Source of the DNA: Pantoea alhagi
GTDB lineage: Bacteria > Pseudomonadota > Gammaproteobacteria > Enterobacterales > Enterobacteriaceae
Direction of reading: 5' to 3'
Length of the DNA stretch: 64,000 nt
Assembly (NCBI RefSeq): GCF_002101395.1
Contig: NZ_CP019706.1
Span: forward strand, 4,175,971-4,239,970
Below, in pieces: positions 42,131 to 50,069 of this stretch. Below the pieces are notes generated by a model. That model saw only the letters and a list, made by a program, of their open reading frames with translations. It did not search any database and was not told the DNA's origin. Made by a program: the position numbers and the translations under genes. The stretch's first letter is position 1. Every line of letters begins with the position of its first letter.

Positions 42131-42160
42131 AAAACGGGCCAGCATTTCTGCTGACCCGTT
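42131..42160 (-). terminator. Terminator after the proximal tRNA-Ser copy
   Basis: On the minus strand AACGGG-T-CAGCA-GAAA-TGCTG-G-CCCGTT with one mismatch, followed by TTTT. Because it sits between the two tRNA genes, each copy may be transcribed and ended separately. Confidence 0.75.
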
Positions 42161-42169
42161 GTAATTCAG

Positions 42170-42257
42170 TGGCGGAGGAGGAGAGATTCGAACTCTCGGA
42201 TGGTTTCCCATCGGCGGTTTTCAAGACCGCTGCCTTAAGCCGCTCGGCCACCCCTCC
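42170..42257 (-). tRNA. serT: tRNA-Ser (anticodon UGA), proximal copy
   Basis: 88 bases with encoded CCA, a near-perfect duplicate of the copy at 41882-41969; the D-arm reads GAGCGG, as in E. coli serT. The neighbour yccA on the other side is the E. coli serT neighbour, so this is probably the ancestral copy. Confidence 0.97.
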
Positions 42258-42476
42258 GCAATGAGGCGAACTATAAACACCCCTCAGCGCAATGTAAATA
42301 GTCAGGCTTGCTGTTCGCCTGAAAAACAGCCAAACCCTCTTTATTTGCTGGCTTAATCTCCATTTGGTTCACAAAAACAGCGGCTTCACGCGTAAAGAAG
42401 GGTAAAACGCCTTTTCCCTTTCCGCCGCGCTTCGTATGCTCTGCGCTAAGATTGTTACCCCTGTATGAGGTGCATT

Positions 42477-43136
42477 ATGGATCGTATTGTTTCCCGCTCT
42501 GGTACCGGCACATCGTTGCTGAGTACCCATAAAGTTTTGCGTAATACCTATTTCCTGCTGGGGCTGACGCTGGCCTTTTCTGCCGCAACCGCAACCGCCA
42601 GTACCTTACTGAACCTGCCTGCGCCTGGCCTGATTCTGATGCTGGTGGGTTTTTATGGCTTGATGTTTTTAACCTACCGCCTGGCCAATAGTCCGGCCGG
42701 TATCGTGGCCGCTTTCGCCTTTACCGGCTTCCTTGGCTATAGCCTGGGCCCGATCCTGAATTCCTTCCTGTCGGCAGGCATGGGCGATGCCATTGCGCTG
42801 GCGCTGGGCGGTACCGCTCTGGTGTTTTTCTGTTGCTCTGCCTATGTGCTGACAACGCGCAAGGATATGTCTTTCCTTGGCGGCATGATGATGGCGGGAT
42901 TTGTAGTGCTGCTGGTTGCGGTGGTTGCTAACCTGTTCCTGCAGCTGCCGGCTCTGCAGCTGGCTATCAGCGCCCTGTTTATTCTGTTTTCTACCGGTGC
43001 GATCCTGTGGGAAACCAGCAATATTATTCACGGCGGTGAAACCAACTATATTCGCGCCACCATTAGCCTCTATGTCTCGCTGTACAATATTTTTATCAGC
43101 CTGCTGAGCATTCTTGGCTTCTCACGTAATAACTAA
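42477..43136 (+). CDS. yccA: Modulator of FtsH protease YccA
   Basis: 219 residues from ATG 42477, the same length as E. coli YccA. BAX inhibitor-1 family with seven membrane segments: VLRNTYFLLGLTLAFSAATA, GFLGYSLGPILNSFL, and the C-terminal YIRATISLYVSLYNIFISLLSILG. It is both a substrate and inhibitor of the FtsH membrane protease and protects jammed SecY from degradation. Transcribed alone, next to the tRNA-Ser genes as in E. coli. Confidence 0.96.
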   Translation: MDRIVSRSGTGTSLLSTHKVLRNTYFLLGLTLAFSAATATASTLLNLPAPGLILMLVGFYGLMFLTYRLANSPAGIVAAFAFTGFLGYSLGPILNSFLSAGMGDAIALALGGTALVFFCCSAYVLTTRKDMSFLGGMMMAGFVVLLVAVVANLFLQLPALQLAISALFILFSTGAILWETSNIIHGGETNYIRATISLYVSLYNIFISLLSILGFSRNN

Positions 43137-43255
43137 ACGCCCTCCGCGTAGAGTTTTGGATGCCTGATTAAGGCCTCGCCCACCGGCGGGGCCTTATTTT
43201 TTGCCGCCGTTAAGTTTGCTAAGATAGCCACAGGTTAAACAAATGAGGCCATATT

Positions 43256-43582
43256 GTGCTGTTTGAAGGTAAAGACATTGCGCGTGATGCTCAGGGTTAT
43301 CTGCTGAACTCTGCGGACTGGAGCGAAGCGCTGGCGCTGCATATCGCAGCCGAAGAAGCGATTACAATGAGCGAAGCGCACTGGGAAGTCGTGCATTTTG
43401 TCCGCGAGTTTTATCTGACGTACAACACCTCTCCGGCGGTAAGAATGCTGGTAAAAGCGATGGCGCAGAAGTGTGGCGAGGAAAAAGGCAACAGCCGCTA
43501 TCTGTTTCGTCTGTTTCCCGATGGCCCGGCAAAGCAGGCGACCAAAATAGCCGGCCTGCCCAGGCCGGTTAAATGCCTGTGA
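43256..43582 (+). CDS. tusE: Sulfurtransferase TusE
   Basis: 108 residues starting at GTG 43256 (E. coli TusE 109). DsrC family: HWEVVHFVREFYLTYNTSPAVRMLVKAM and the conserved end KQATKIAGLPRPVKCL with the sulfur-carrying Cys107 second to last. TusE accepts sulfur from TusBCD and passes it to MnmA for 2-thiouridine formation in tRNA. Convergent with acyP. Confidence 0.95.
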   Translation: MLFEGKDIARDAQGYLLNSADWSEALALHIAAEEAITMSEAHWEVVHFVREFYLTYNTSPAVRMLVKAMAQKCGEEKGNSRYLFRLFPDGPAKQATKIAGLPRPVKCL

Positions 43583-43615
43583 CGCTTAAGCGGAGCAGCC
43601 CCTGCCCCGCTCTGA

Positions 43616-43894
43616 TTAGCCTGTGGTAAAGCGCTGCGGCATCTCACCCGCATGATGCGGCTCTGTTAATACGCGATCGACGCGCGCGCTGCGTGGCCCA
43701 CCTGCCTTTAACCAGGCTACCAGCTGTTCCAGAGCTTCGCTTGCGCCACAGGCCAGCACTTCCACGCTGCCGTCATCCAGATTGCGTGCATAGCCGGTTA
43801 ATCCAAGCTGCTGCGCCTGCATCTGGGTGCTGTAGCGAAACCCTACGCCCTGCACCTGACCATGAACCCAGGCTTTAATACATTGTTGCGTCAT
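43616..43894 (-). CDS. yccX: Acylphosphatase
   Basis: 92 residues, single acylphosphatase domain. The substrate loop GQVQGVGFRYSTQ contains the catalytic Arg, and the catalytic Asn is in GYARNLDDGSVEVLA. It hydrolyses acyl phosphates such as acetyl phosphate and 1,3-bisphosphoglycerate. It is divergent from rlmI, as in E. coli. Confidence 0.95.
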   Translation of the reverse strand: MTQQCIKAWVHGQVQGVGFRYSTQMQAQQLGLTGYARNLDDGSVEVLACGASEALEQLVAWLKAGGPRSARVDRVLTEPHHAGEMPQRFTTG

Positions 43895-43983
43895 TGCGCG
43901 CTCCCCTGATGTCCGCTGATTGCATTTTGCCGGTAACCACCGGACAATGTGGCCTCATTTTCCGTTGGTAAGCATAGCAAAAT

Positions 43984-45174
43984 ATGACCGTTCGATTGAT
44001 TCTCGCTAAGGGACGTGAAAAGTCCCTGCTCCGTCGTCATCCGTGGGTTTTTTCCGGCGCCGTTGCGCGTATGGAAGGTAAAGCCCGGCGTGGTGAAACC
44101 ATTGACGTTTGTGACAGCCAGGGTAAATGGCTGGCCCGCGCAGCCTTTTCACCCGATTCGCAAATCCGCGCACGCGTCTGGAGCTGGCAGCAGGACGAAT
44201 CTGTCGATATCGCCTTTTTTGTCCGTCGCCTGCAGGCAGCCCAGCAGCTGCGTGACTGGCTGGCGGTACGTGATGGTCTGGACAGCTACCGTTTGATCGC
44301 CGGTGAGTCTGACGGCATGCCGGGCGTGACGATCGATCGTTTTGGCTCCTTCCTGGTGTTGCAACTGCTTTCCGCCGGGGCGGAGTATCAGCGTCCGGCG
44401 ATTATTTCCGCGCTGCAGCAGTGCTATCCCGACTGCAATATCTACGACCGCTCCGATGTGGCCGTCCGCAAGAAAGAAGGACTGGAGCTGAGCCAGGGGC
44501 CGGTTTGCGGGGCGTTGCCACCCGATCTGTTGCCGATTAGCGAACATGGCATGAAGCTGCTGGTAGATATTCGTACCGGCCACAAGACCGGCTACTATCT
44601 GGATCAGCGCGACAGTCGCTTTGCTACCCGGCGCTATGCGCAAGACAAACGCGTGCTTAACTGCTTCTCCTATACCGGCGGCTTCGCTGTTTCTGCTCTG
44701 CTTGGCGGCTGTAGTGAGGTTATCAGTGTTGATACTTCGCAGGCGGCGCTGGATGTGGCGCGTCAGAACGTAGAACTGAACGGGCTCGATGTCAGTAAGG
44801 CGCAATTCGTGCGCGATGATGTGTTTAAACTGTTGCGCAGCTATCGCGATAACGGCGAGAGATTTGATCTTATCGTGATGGATCCACCTAAGTTTGTTGA
44901 AAACAAAAATCAGCTGGCAGGCGCATGTCGTGGCTATAAAGACATTAATATGCTGGCGATGCAGCTGCTGAATCCGGGCGGCATGCTGATGACCTTCTCC
45001 TGTTCGGGACTGATGGCAACTGATTTATTTCAGAAAATTATCGCTGACGCCGCCGTTGACGCTCATCGTGATGTACAATTTATAGAGCAGTTCCGTCAGG
45101 CAGCCGATCACCCGGTTATCGCCAGCTATCCTGAAGGACTCTATCTGAAGGGATTTGCCTGCCGCGTGCTGTAA
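43984..45174 (+). CDS. rlmI: 23S rRNA m5C1962 methyltransferase RlmI
   Basis: 396 residues (E. coli 396). N-terminal PUA domain (about 2-75, GREKSLLRRHPWVFSGAV), then an SAM-dependent methyltransferase domain with VLNCFSYTGGFAVSALLGG (SAM motif I), VDTSQAALDVARQN and the DLIVMDPPKF active-site motif, with catalytic Cys in TFSCSG. It methylates C1962 of 23S rRNA. hspQ follows at 63 bases. Confidence 0.96.
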   Translation: MTVRLILAKGREKSLLRRHPWVFSGAVARMEGKARRGETIDVCDSQGKWLARAAFSPDSQIRARVWSWQQDESVDIAFFVRRLQAAQQLRDWLAVRDGLDSYRLIAGESDGMPGVTIDRFGSFLVLQLLSAGAEYQRPAIISALQQCYPDCNIYDRSDVAVRKKEGLELSQGPVCGALPPDLLPISEHGMKLLVDIRTGHKTGYYLDQRDSRFATRRYAQDKRVLNCFSYTGGFAVSALLGGCSEVISVDTSQAALDVARQNVELNGLDVSKAQFVRDDVFKLLRSYRDNGERFDLIVMDPPKFVENKNQLAGACRGYKDINMLAMQLLNPGGMLMTFSCSGLMATDLFQKIIADAAVDAHRDVQFIEQFRQAADHPVIASYPEGLYLKGFACRVL

Positions 45175-45237
45175 CTTGAAAACGATGCTTTTATCCCCAT
45201 ATTTGTGGTTAAAGGCAATGTTTGTCAGGAGGTATTG

Positions 45238-45555
45238 ATGATTGCCAGTAAATTTGGAATTGGACAGCAGGTGCGTCATAAGATGCTGGGCTTTCTGGGC
45301 GTGGTGGTTGATGTCGATCCCGAGTATTCGTTAGACGACCCTGATATTGATGATGTGGGCGCAAATGAGATGTTACGTACTGCGCCCTGGTATCATGTCG
45401 TTACCGAAGACGATGACGGTGAGCCGATTCATACCTATCTGGCCGAAGCACAGCTTGCAGGCGAAGCGCAAACCGTTCATCCCGAACAGCCTTCGCTGGA
45501 TGAACTGGCCGAGTCAGTTCGTCAACAGCTTTTATCCCCTCGCTTACGTCACTAA
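45238..45555 (+). CDS. hspQ: Heat shock protein HspQ
   Basis: 105 residues from ATG 45238 with CAGGAGG site (E. coli HspQ 105). Begins MIASKFGIGQQVRHKMLGFLG and contains APWYHVVTEDDDGEPIHTYLAEAQL. It binds hemimethylated oriC DNA in vitro and is a specificity-enhancing factor for Lon. A long terminator palindrome follows. Confidence 0.96.
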   Translation: MIASKFGIGQQVRHKMLGFLGVVVDVDPEYSLDDPDIDDVGANEMLRTAPWYHVVTEDDDGEPIHTYLAEAQLAGEAQTVHPEQPSLDELAESVRQQLLSPRLRH

Positions 45556-45559
45556 TATT

Positions 45560-45595
45560 ATGCCTGGCGCGCCAGGCATCTCATTTTCTTTACGC
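45560..45595 (+). terminator. Terminator after hspQ
   Basis: ATGCCTGGCGCGCCAGGCAT (45560-45579) is a perfect 20-bp palindrome, followed by a T-rich stretch. It stands directly after the hspQ stop and before the convergent yccU. Confidence 0.75.
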
Positions 45596-45602
45596 TGCGC
45601 GA

Positions 45603-46028
45603 TCAGTTCGCCTGATTTTTCAGTAACCCCAGCCGCGGGATCTCAATTTTTGGACAGCGGTCCATGACCACGTTTAGCCCTGCTTCTCCAGCCAGCACCG
45701 CAGCCTGTTCATTTATCACGCCCTGCTGCAGCCAGAGCGTCTTCGCACCGATAGCAATCGCCTCCTGCGCCACGCCCCACGCCGCCTCTGAATTACGGAA
45801 CACATCTACCATGTCAACCGGCACAGGGATCTCTGCCAGCGTGGCATATACTTTTTGCCCCAGTAATGTCTGGCCTGCCAGCTTTGGACTGACCGGAATA
45901 ACCTGATAGCCCTGCTGTAGCAGCCAGGCCATCACGCCATAGCTGGCACGGGTTGTTTTATCGCTGGCACCCACTAACGCAATGGTCCGGGTAGAACGCA
46001 ACACGTCGGCAATCATCTGATCGTTCAT
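45603..46028 (-). CDS. yccU: CoA-binding protein YccU
   Basis: 141 residues from the ATG at 46028, which has CAGGAGT (E. coli YccU 137); a frame opening 23 codons earlier is not conserved. Rossmann-type CoA-binding domain: IALVGASDKTTRASYGVMAWL, VIPVSPKLAGQTLLGQ and GAKTLWLQQGVINEQAAVLA. Function unclear. It lies convergent with hspQ, as in E. coli. Confidence 0.93.
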   Translation of the reverse strand: MNDQMIADVLRSTRTIALVGASDKTTRASYGVMAWLLQQGYQVIPVSPKLAGQTLLGQKVYATLAEIPVPVDMVDVFRNSEAAWGVAQEAIAIGAKTLWLQQGVINEQAAVLAGEAGLNVVMDRCPKIEIPRLGLLKNQAN

Positions 46029-46217
46029 GAATGACTCCTGATACAATGGATTGACCCATTTTAGGTTATTTACAGTTAGGTAATGAATTGCTGGCATTCA
46101 TCTGCGCATTTAGCGATTCAGGGCACAAAATAATATGTTAAAATGTTAACACACTGCCATAATGTAAGAATTTGATACATTCACTGCCGGGATTCCCGTG
46201 CGCCTTCTGGAGAAATA

Positions 46218-46868
46218 ATGAAGCTGCGTTTGATCTGTTCAGGTATGTTTGCGTTGTTGTTCGCAACATCCTGTTACGCGACTACGCTCAGGCTCGATCC
46301 CAATATCGATCTGCTGGTACTGGACGGACGCAAAATTTCAGGCTCACTGCTCAAGGGAGCTGAAGGACTGGAGCTGGACAATGGGGAGCATCAGCTTCTG
46401 TTCCGCGTTGAAAAAGTACTCGACACTTCTCATGGCAACGTAAAGCGTAGCTATATTTCCGCCCCTTTAATCGTGACATTTGTCGCCAAAGCCAAATCCA
46501 TTTCTATTCGGCTTCCCGCGCTGGAAAACCTGCGCGATCGTCGCCAGTTTGATAAAAACAGCGCTTTTATCCTGGTAGACGAAAAAGGTCAGACGGTTGA
46601 AAGCCGCCGCGATCGCCTTCCCCTGCTGCAGGGACATCAGACCGATCTGGAAAAAGCGCTGATAGCCTATAACCGCAACGGTCAGGTGGCATCCGTCCCC
46701 CGTTTCGCTCAGCAACCGCCGTTAAGCATGCAACAGGAGAAATTCCCGGTTGATGTGGTAGGCGCTAATATGCCCGCGGAGCGTATGCTGCAACTCTGGT
46801 TTCATCAGGTCGACAGCGCCACGCGCCAGCGCCTGGTAAGCTGGATGAAAGCGCTACGGCCAAGTTGA
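46218..46868 (+). CDS. yccT: DUF2057 periplasmic protein YccT/CsgI
   Basis: 216 residues (E. coli 220). Signal peptide MKLRLICSGMFALLFATSCY ending near YAT, then TLRLDPNIDLLVLDGRKISGSLLKGA and FRVEKVL, typical for DUF2057. In E. coli the protein inhibits curli formation and was renamed CsgI. No csg genes are in this window, so its partner is elsewhere or its role differs. It precedes mgsA on the same strand. Confidence 0.9.
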   Translation: MKLRLICSGMFALLFATSCYATTLRLDPNIDLLVLDGRKISGSLLKGAEGLELDNGEHQLLFRVEKVLDTSHGNVKRSYISAPLIVTFVAKAKSISIRLPALENLRDRRQFDKNSAFILVDEKGQTVESRRDRLPLLQGHQTDLEKALIAYNRNGQVASVPRFAQQPPLSMQQEKFPVDVVGANMPAERMLQLWFHQVDSATRQRLVSWMKALRPS

Positions 46869-46941
46869 TGTTTACCGCTCCGCAGCGGTAAACTCTGGGT
46901 TTGTTTCCCTATTTTCACCTTATTCTCAACAGGATGCATCA

Positions 46942-47400
46942 ATGGAGCAAACCAGCCGTATTCTTGCCGAAGCGAAAACCATTGCCCTGGTGGCACACGA
47001 CCATTGTAAAACCGCACTGCTGGAGTGGGTCAGCCAGCATAAAACGCTGCTGGATGCACACAGGCTCTATGCCACTGGCACCACGGGCAATTTGATCCAG
47101 CGGGCTACCGGCCTTGAGGTTAATGCCATGCTTAGCGGCCCGATGGGCGGCGATCAGCAGGTAGGCGCGCTAATCGCCGAGGGTAAAATCGATCTGTTGA
47201 TCTTCTTCTGGGATCCGCTGAACGCCGTGCCGCACGATCCGGATGTAAAAGCACTGCTGCGTCTTGCCACCGTCTGGAATATCCCAACGGCCACTAACCG
47301 TTCTACCGCTGACTTCCTGATCCAGTCACCGTTATTTAATCAGGCGGTTACCATTCAGATCCCCGATTATCAAAACTATCTGCAGGCGCGCCTTAAATAA
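46942..47400 (+). CDS. mgsA: Methylglyoxal synthase
   Basis: 152 residues (E. coli 152). It turns dihydroxyacetone phosphate into methylglyoxal and phosphate as an overflow from glycolysis. Visible parts are IALVAHDHCKTALLEW (substrate His), ATGTTGNLIQRATG, SGPMGGDQQVGALIAEG with catalytic Asp, and FFWDPLNAVPHDPDVKALLR. Convergent with helD. Confidence 0.97.
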   Translation: MEQTSRILAEAKTIALVAHDHCKTALLEWVSQHKTLLDAHRLYATGTTGNLIQRATGLEVNAMLSGPMGGDQQVGALIAEGKIDLLIFFWDPLNAVPHDPDVKALLRLATVWNIPTATNRSTADFLIQSPLFNQAVTIQIPDYQNYLQARLK

Positions 47401-47420
47401 ACGCACCGGGCTTACCCTCT

Positions 47421-49475
47421 CTAGGGTTTACGCAGCAGCGGAACGCCCAGTCGTTTAAAATCTTCGACGAATACTGACGGCTGCTGACGATTATAAAGCA
47501 GCCAGACCTGCTGTTTCGCTCGCGTTATCGCCACATAAGCCAGGCGTCGCTCCTCCGCATCAGGAAAATCTTCAGGCTGGGGCAGCAGCCCCTCTTCGAT
47601 TACCGACTCACGCGTCGGAGCCGGGAAGCCGTCACTTCCCGCCTGCAATCCCAACAGGATCACATAATCCGCCTGCTGCCCTTTGCTGGCGTGAATTGTC
47701 ATAAAATCCAGCCTGAGCTTAGGCCAGCGGGTTTTGGCTTTTGCCAGTAATGCGGGTTGCAGATGATGATAGCGAGCCAGCAGCAACACCCGCTCTTCTG
47801 GCAGGGCGTAGCCGCTGATTTTATTCAGCAAATCTTCCAGCCGGTCGTCAGGCAGCAGCGAAATAGCTTTCCTGGTACCTTTTGTCAGGCTGTTAAGCGG
47901 TTTAGCAAGCTGATGAGGATTTTCCTGCACGAAGCGGTTGGCGATGTCACCGATGCGATCGTTAAAACGCCAGGTGGTATCCAGCATGCAGCTATCCCCC
48001 TGGCCAAAATAATGATGAAATGAGGTTGTCAGCGTCATTTCCGCTCCGTTAAAACGGTAGATCGCCTGCCAGTCATCACCCACGGCAAACAAGCTGGTTT
48101 GCCGATTCTGTTTGCGTAAAGCGGCCAGCAATAACGCCCGCTGCGGCGAAATATCCTGAAACTCATCCACCAGGATATGTTTCCAGGGACTGATAAACCG
48201 CCCTTTCTCTACCAGGTTAATCGCCTGATGGATCAGCCCGGAGAAATCGACCGCCCCCTCTTCTTTCAGCGCGCTTTTCCACGCTTTCAACAGCGGCGCC
48301 ATCAGCTTAACGCGTTTAGCGAAGAGATCGCGTATCGCGTCCGGCGCGTCAGCAATCATTGCCGCCTGGGCTCCGCCATGCATACGCATCAGGCCAAGCC
48401 AGCTTTCCAGACGGCTTGCTAACCGCTGCGCCAGCGCATGGTCTTGCCAGAAATCGCTCTCCGGCACCGTCCACTCCAGCTCTTCCGTCAGCCACTGCCG
48501 CCAGCCGTTAGCGTGGGCTTTCTTTTCCGCGCACTGTTGTTGCCAGGTTTCAACCAGCAGCTGGCGTCTTGCCTCGCTATCGGTTTCAAGGCGGGAGATC
48601 AGCGGCGTTTTATTACTGCTCTCACGGATGATATGCAGCGCCAGCGAGTGAAAGGTGCGCGCCTCCGGCTCTTCAATATGCAGTCGGCTCCTGATGCGCT
48701 CGTTCATCTCTTCCGCAGCCTGACGCCCGAACGCCAGCAGCAAAATTTGCTGCTGCTGAGCCTGCTGCTGGCGTAGCAGCCAGCCCGCCCGCGCCACAAG
48801 AACCGCAGTTTTACCGCTGCCGGCACCCGCCAGCACCAGTAGCGTCTCTTCACCATTCACCACCGCACGCGCCTGCGCAAGATTGAGCGGGGCTGATTCT
48901 ACCGTAGCAAAAAAATCGGCATGCTCTTCCAGCATCCGTTGAGTCCAGACGTCGTTACGCCTCGCCCGTTCTGCTTCGCCACGGCATAGCCACTCCCGGC
49001 ACTGGCGGTAAAGCGTCCGACAGTTATCGAAATTCTCCAGCCGTGAGCAAGGCAGCGGTAAAGCGGAAAAGGTTTCTTCGATCTGCTGCTGCAGTTCAGC
49101 CAGCTCACGCTGCTTTAACCAGCGAGCCTGGGTTTCCTGCTGCGGTAAGGCCGCCACCAGCGTCTCGAGCACGCCGGCGCTGATTGCGCTCATCTCTTCG
49201 CTCCAGCCCTGCCATGCCTGCATAAGATAGTGATAAAAGCGCTGCGTTTCCTGCCACTCCGTACCGTGCAGACGCACAACTTTTTCATCCGGCAGGGTAA
49301 ACTCCAGCTCTCCCCAGATCAGGCCGCGTTTGCATTTAATTTCCAGCAGCTGGTTAAACGGGATCAGATACTCATGTTTTTCACCGCTGACTTCTACCCC
49401 GGCGCTTAATAGCCGTACCCGATTGTAGGGGTGCTGCGCCAGATGTTTGCCGAGCGACGTTGCTTTTAGTTCCAT
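47421..49475 (-). CDS. helD: DNA helicase IV (HelD, UvrD-like)
   Basis: 684 residues (E. coli 684). Superfamily 1 3'-5' helicase with an N-terminal extra domain: Walker A LAGAGSGKTAVLVARAGWLL near residue 217, motif II LVDEFQDISPQRALLL, motif III AVGDDWQAIYRFNGAE, motif IV LDTTWRFNDRI, motif V DFMTIHASKGQQADYVILLG, and motif VI RLAYVAITRAKQQVWLLY. It acts in recombination and repair. Divergent from yccF. Confidence 0.97.
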   Translation of the reverse strand: MELKATSLGKHLAQHPYNRVRLLSAGVEVSGEKHEYLIPFNQLLEIKCKRGLIWGELEFTLPDEKVVRLHGTEWQETQRFYHYLMQAWQGWSEEMSAISAGVLETLVAALPQQETQARWLKQRELAELQQQIEETFSALPLPCSRLENFDNCRTLYRQCREWLCRGEAERARRNDVWTQRMLEEHADFFATVESAPLNLAQARAVVNGEETLLVLAGAGSGKTAVLVARAGWLLRQQQAQQQQILLLAFGRQAAEEMNERIRSRLHIEEPEARTFHSLALHIIRESSNKTPLISRLETDSEARRQLLVETWQQQCAEKKAHANGWRQWLTEELEWTVPESDFWQDHALAQRLASRLESWLGLMRMHGGAQAAMIADAPDAIRDLFAKRVKLMAPLLKAWKSALKEEGAVDFSGLIHQAINLVEKGRFISPWKHILVDEFQDISPQRALLLAALRKQNRQTSLFAVGDDWQAIYRFNGAEMTLTTSFHHYFGQGDSCMLDTTWRFNDRIGDIANRFVQENPHQLAKPLNSLTKGTRKAISLLPDDRLEDLLNKISGYALPEERVLLLARYHHLQPALLAKAKTRWPKLRLDFMTIHASKGQQADYVILLGLQAGSDGFPAPTRESVIEEGLLPQPEDFPDAEERRLAYVAITRAKQQVWLLYNRQQPSVFVEDFKRLGVPLLRKP

Positions 49476-49610
49476 GCGTTATAACCAAAGGTGGATGGAT
49501 ACGGTTTGCTGTTTAGTCTACCGAGCCGTAGTTTACCGCTCCAGGGTTAAAACAGGTTACAATCAAGCGCAGTGATGCTGGATAAATTCTGTTTTTGAAG
49601 GAAGCCTGTT

Positions 49611-50057
49611 ATGCGTACCGTTTTGAATATCCTTAATTTTGTATTAGGTGGCTTCTTTACCACACTGTGCTGGTTGTTCGCTACCCTTGTAAGCATCGTT
49701 TTGATCTTTACCCTGCCACTGACACGCTCCTGCTGGGAGATAACGAAACTTTCCCTGCTACCTTATGGTAATGAGGCGGTTCATGTAGATGAATTACGTC
49801 CTGAACAAAGCAACACGCTGCTGAATACCGGTGGCACGTTGCTGAATATTTTTTGGTTTATCTTCTTTGGCTGGTGGCTGTGCCTTTCCCACATTATGCT
49901 CGGCATTACACAATGCATCAGCATCATTGGCATTCCGGTAGGTATTGCCAACTTTAAGCTGGCGGCGATTGCGCTATGGCCGGTTGGCCGCCGCGTTGTC
50001 TCCACTGAAGAAGCGCGTGCGGCACGTGAAGCTAATGCGCGTCGTCGCTATCAGTAA
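49611..50057 (+). CDS. yccF: YccF-family inner-membrane protein
   Basis: 148 residues (E. coli 148) with three or four membrane segments, starting MRTVLNILNFVLGGFFTTLCWLFATL, later IGIPVGIANFKLAAIALWPVGRR. Two YccF domains are fused. Function unknown. The ATG at 49611 follows GAAGG. It is followed by yccS at 12 bases, so they form an operon as in E. coli. Confidence 0.94.
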   Translation: MRTVLNILNFVLGGFFTTLCWLFATLVSIVLIFTLPLTRSCWEITKLSLLPYGNEAVHVDELRPEQSNTLLNTGGTLLNIFWFIFFGWWLCLSHIMLGITQCISIIGIPVGIANFKLAAIALWPVGRRVVSTEEARAAREANARRRYQ

Positions 50058-50069
50058 GGGCGCCATGTC

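Noticed and set aside
41874..42251. Long minus-strand open frame through both tRNA-Ser genes
   Set aside because: It contains the two near-identical tRNA sequences in translation; the frame is a by-product of the tandem tRNAs.
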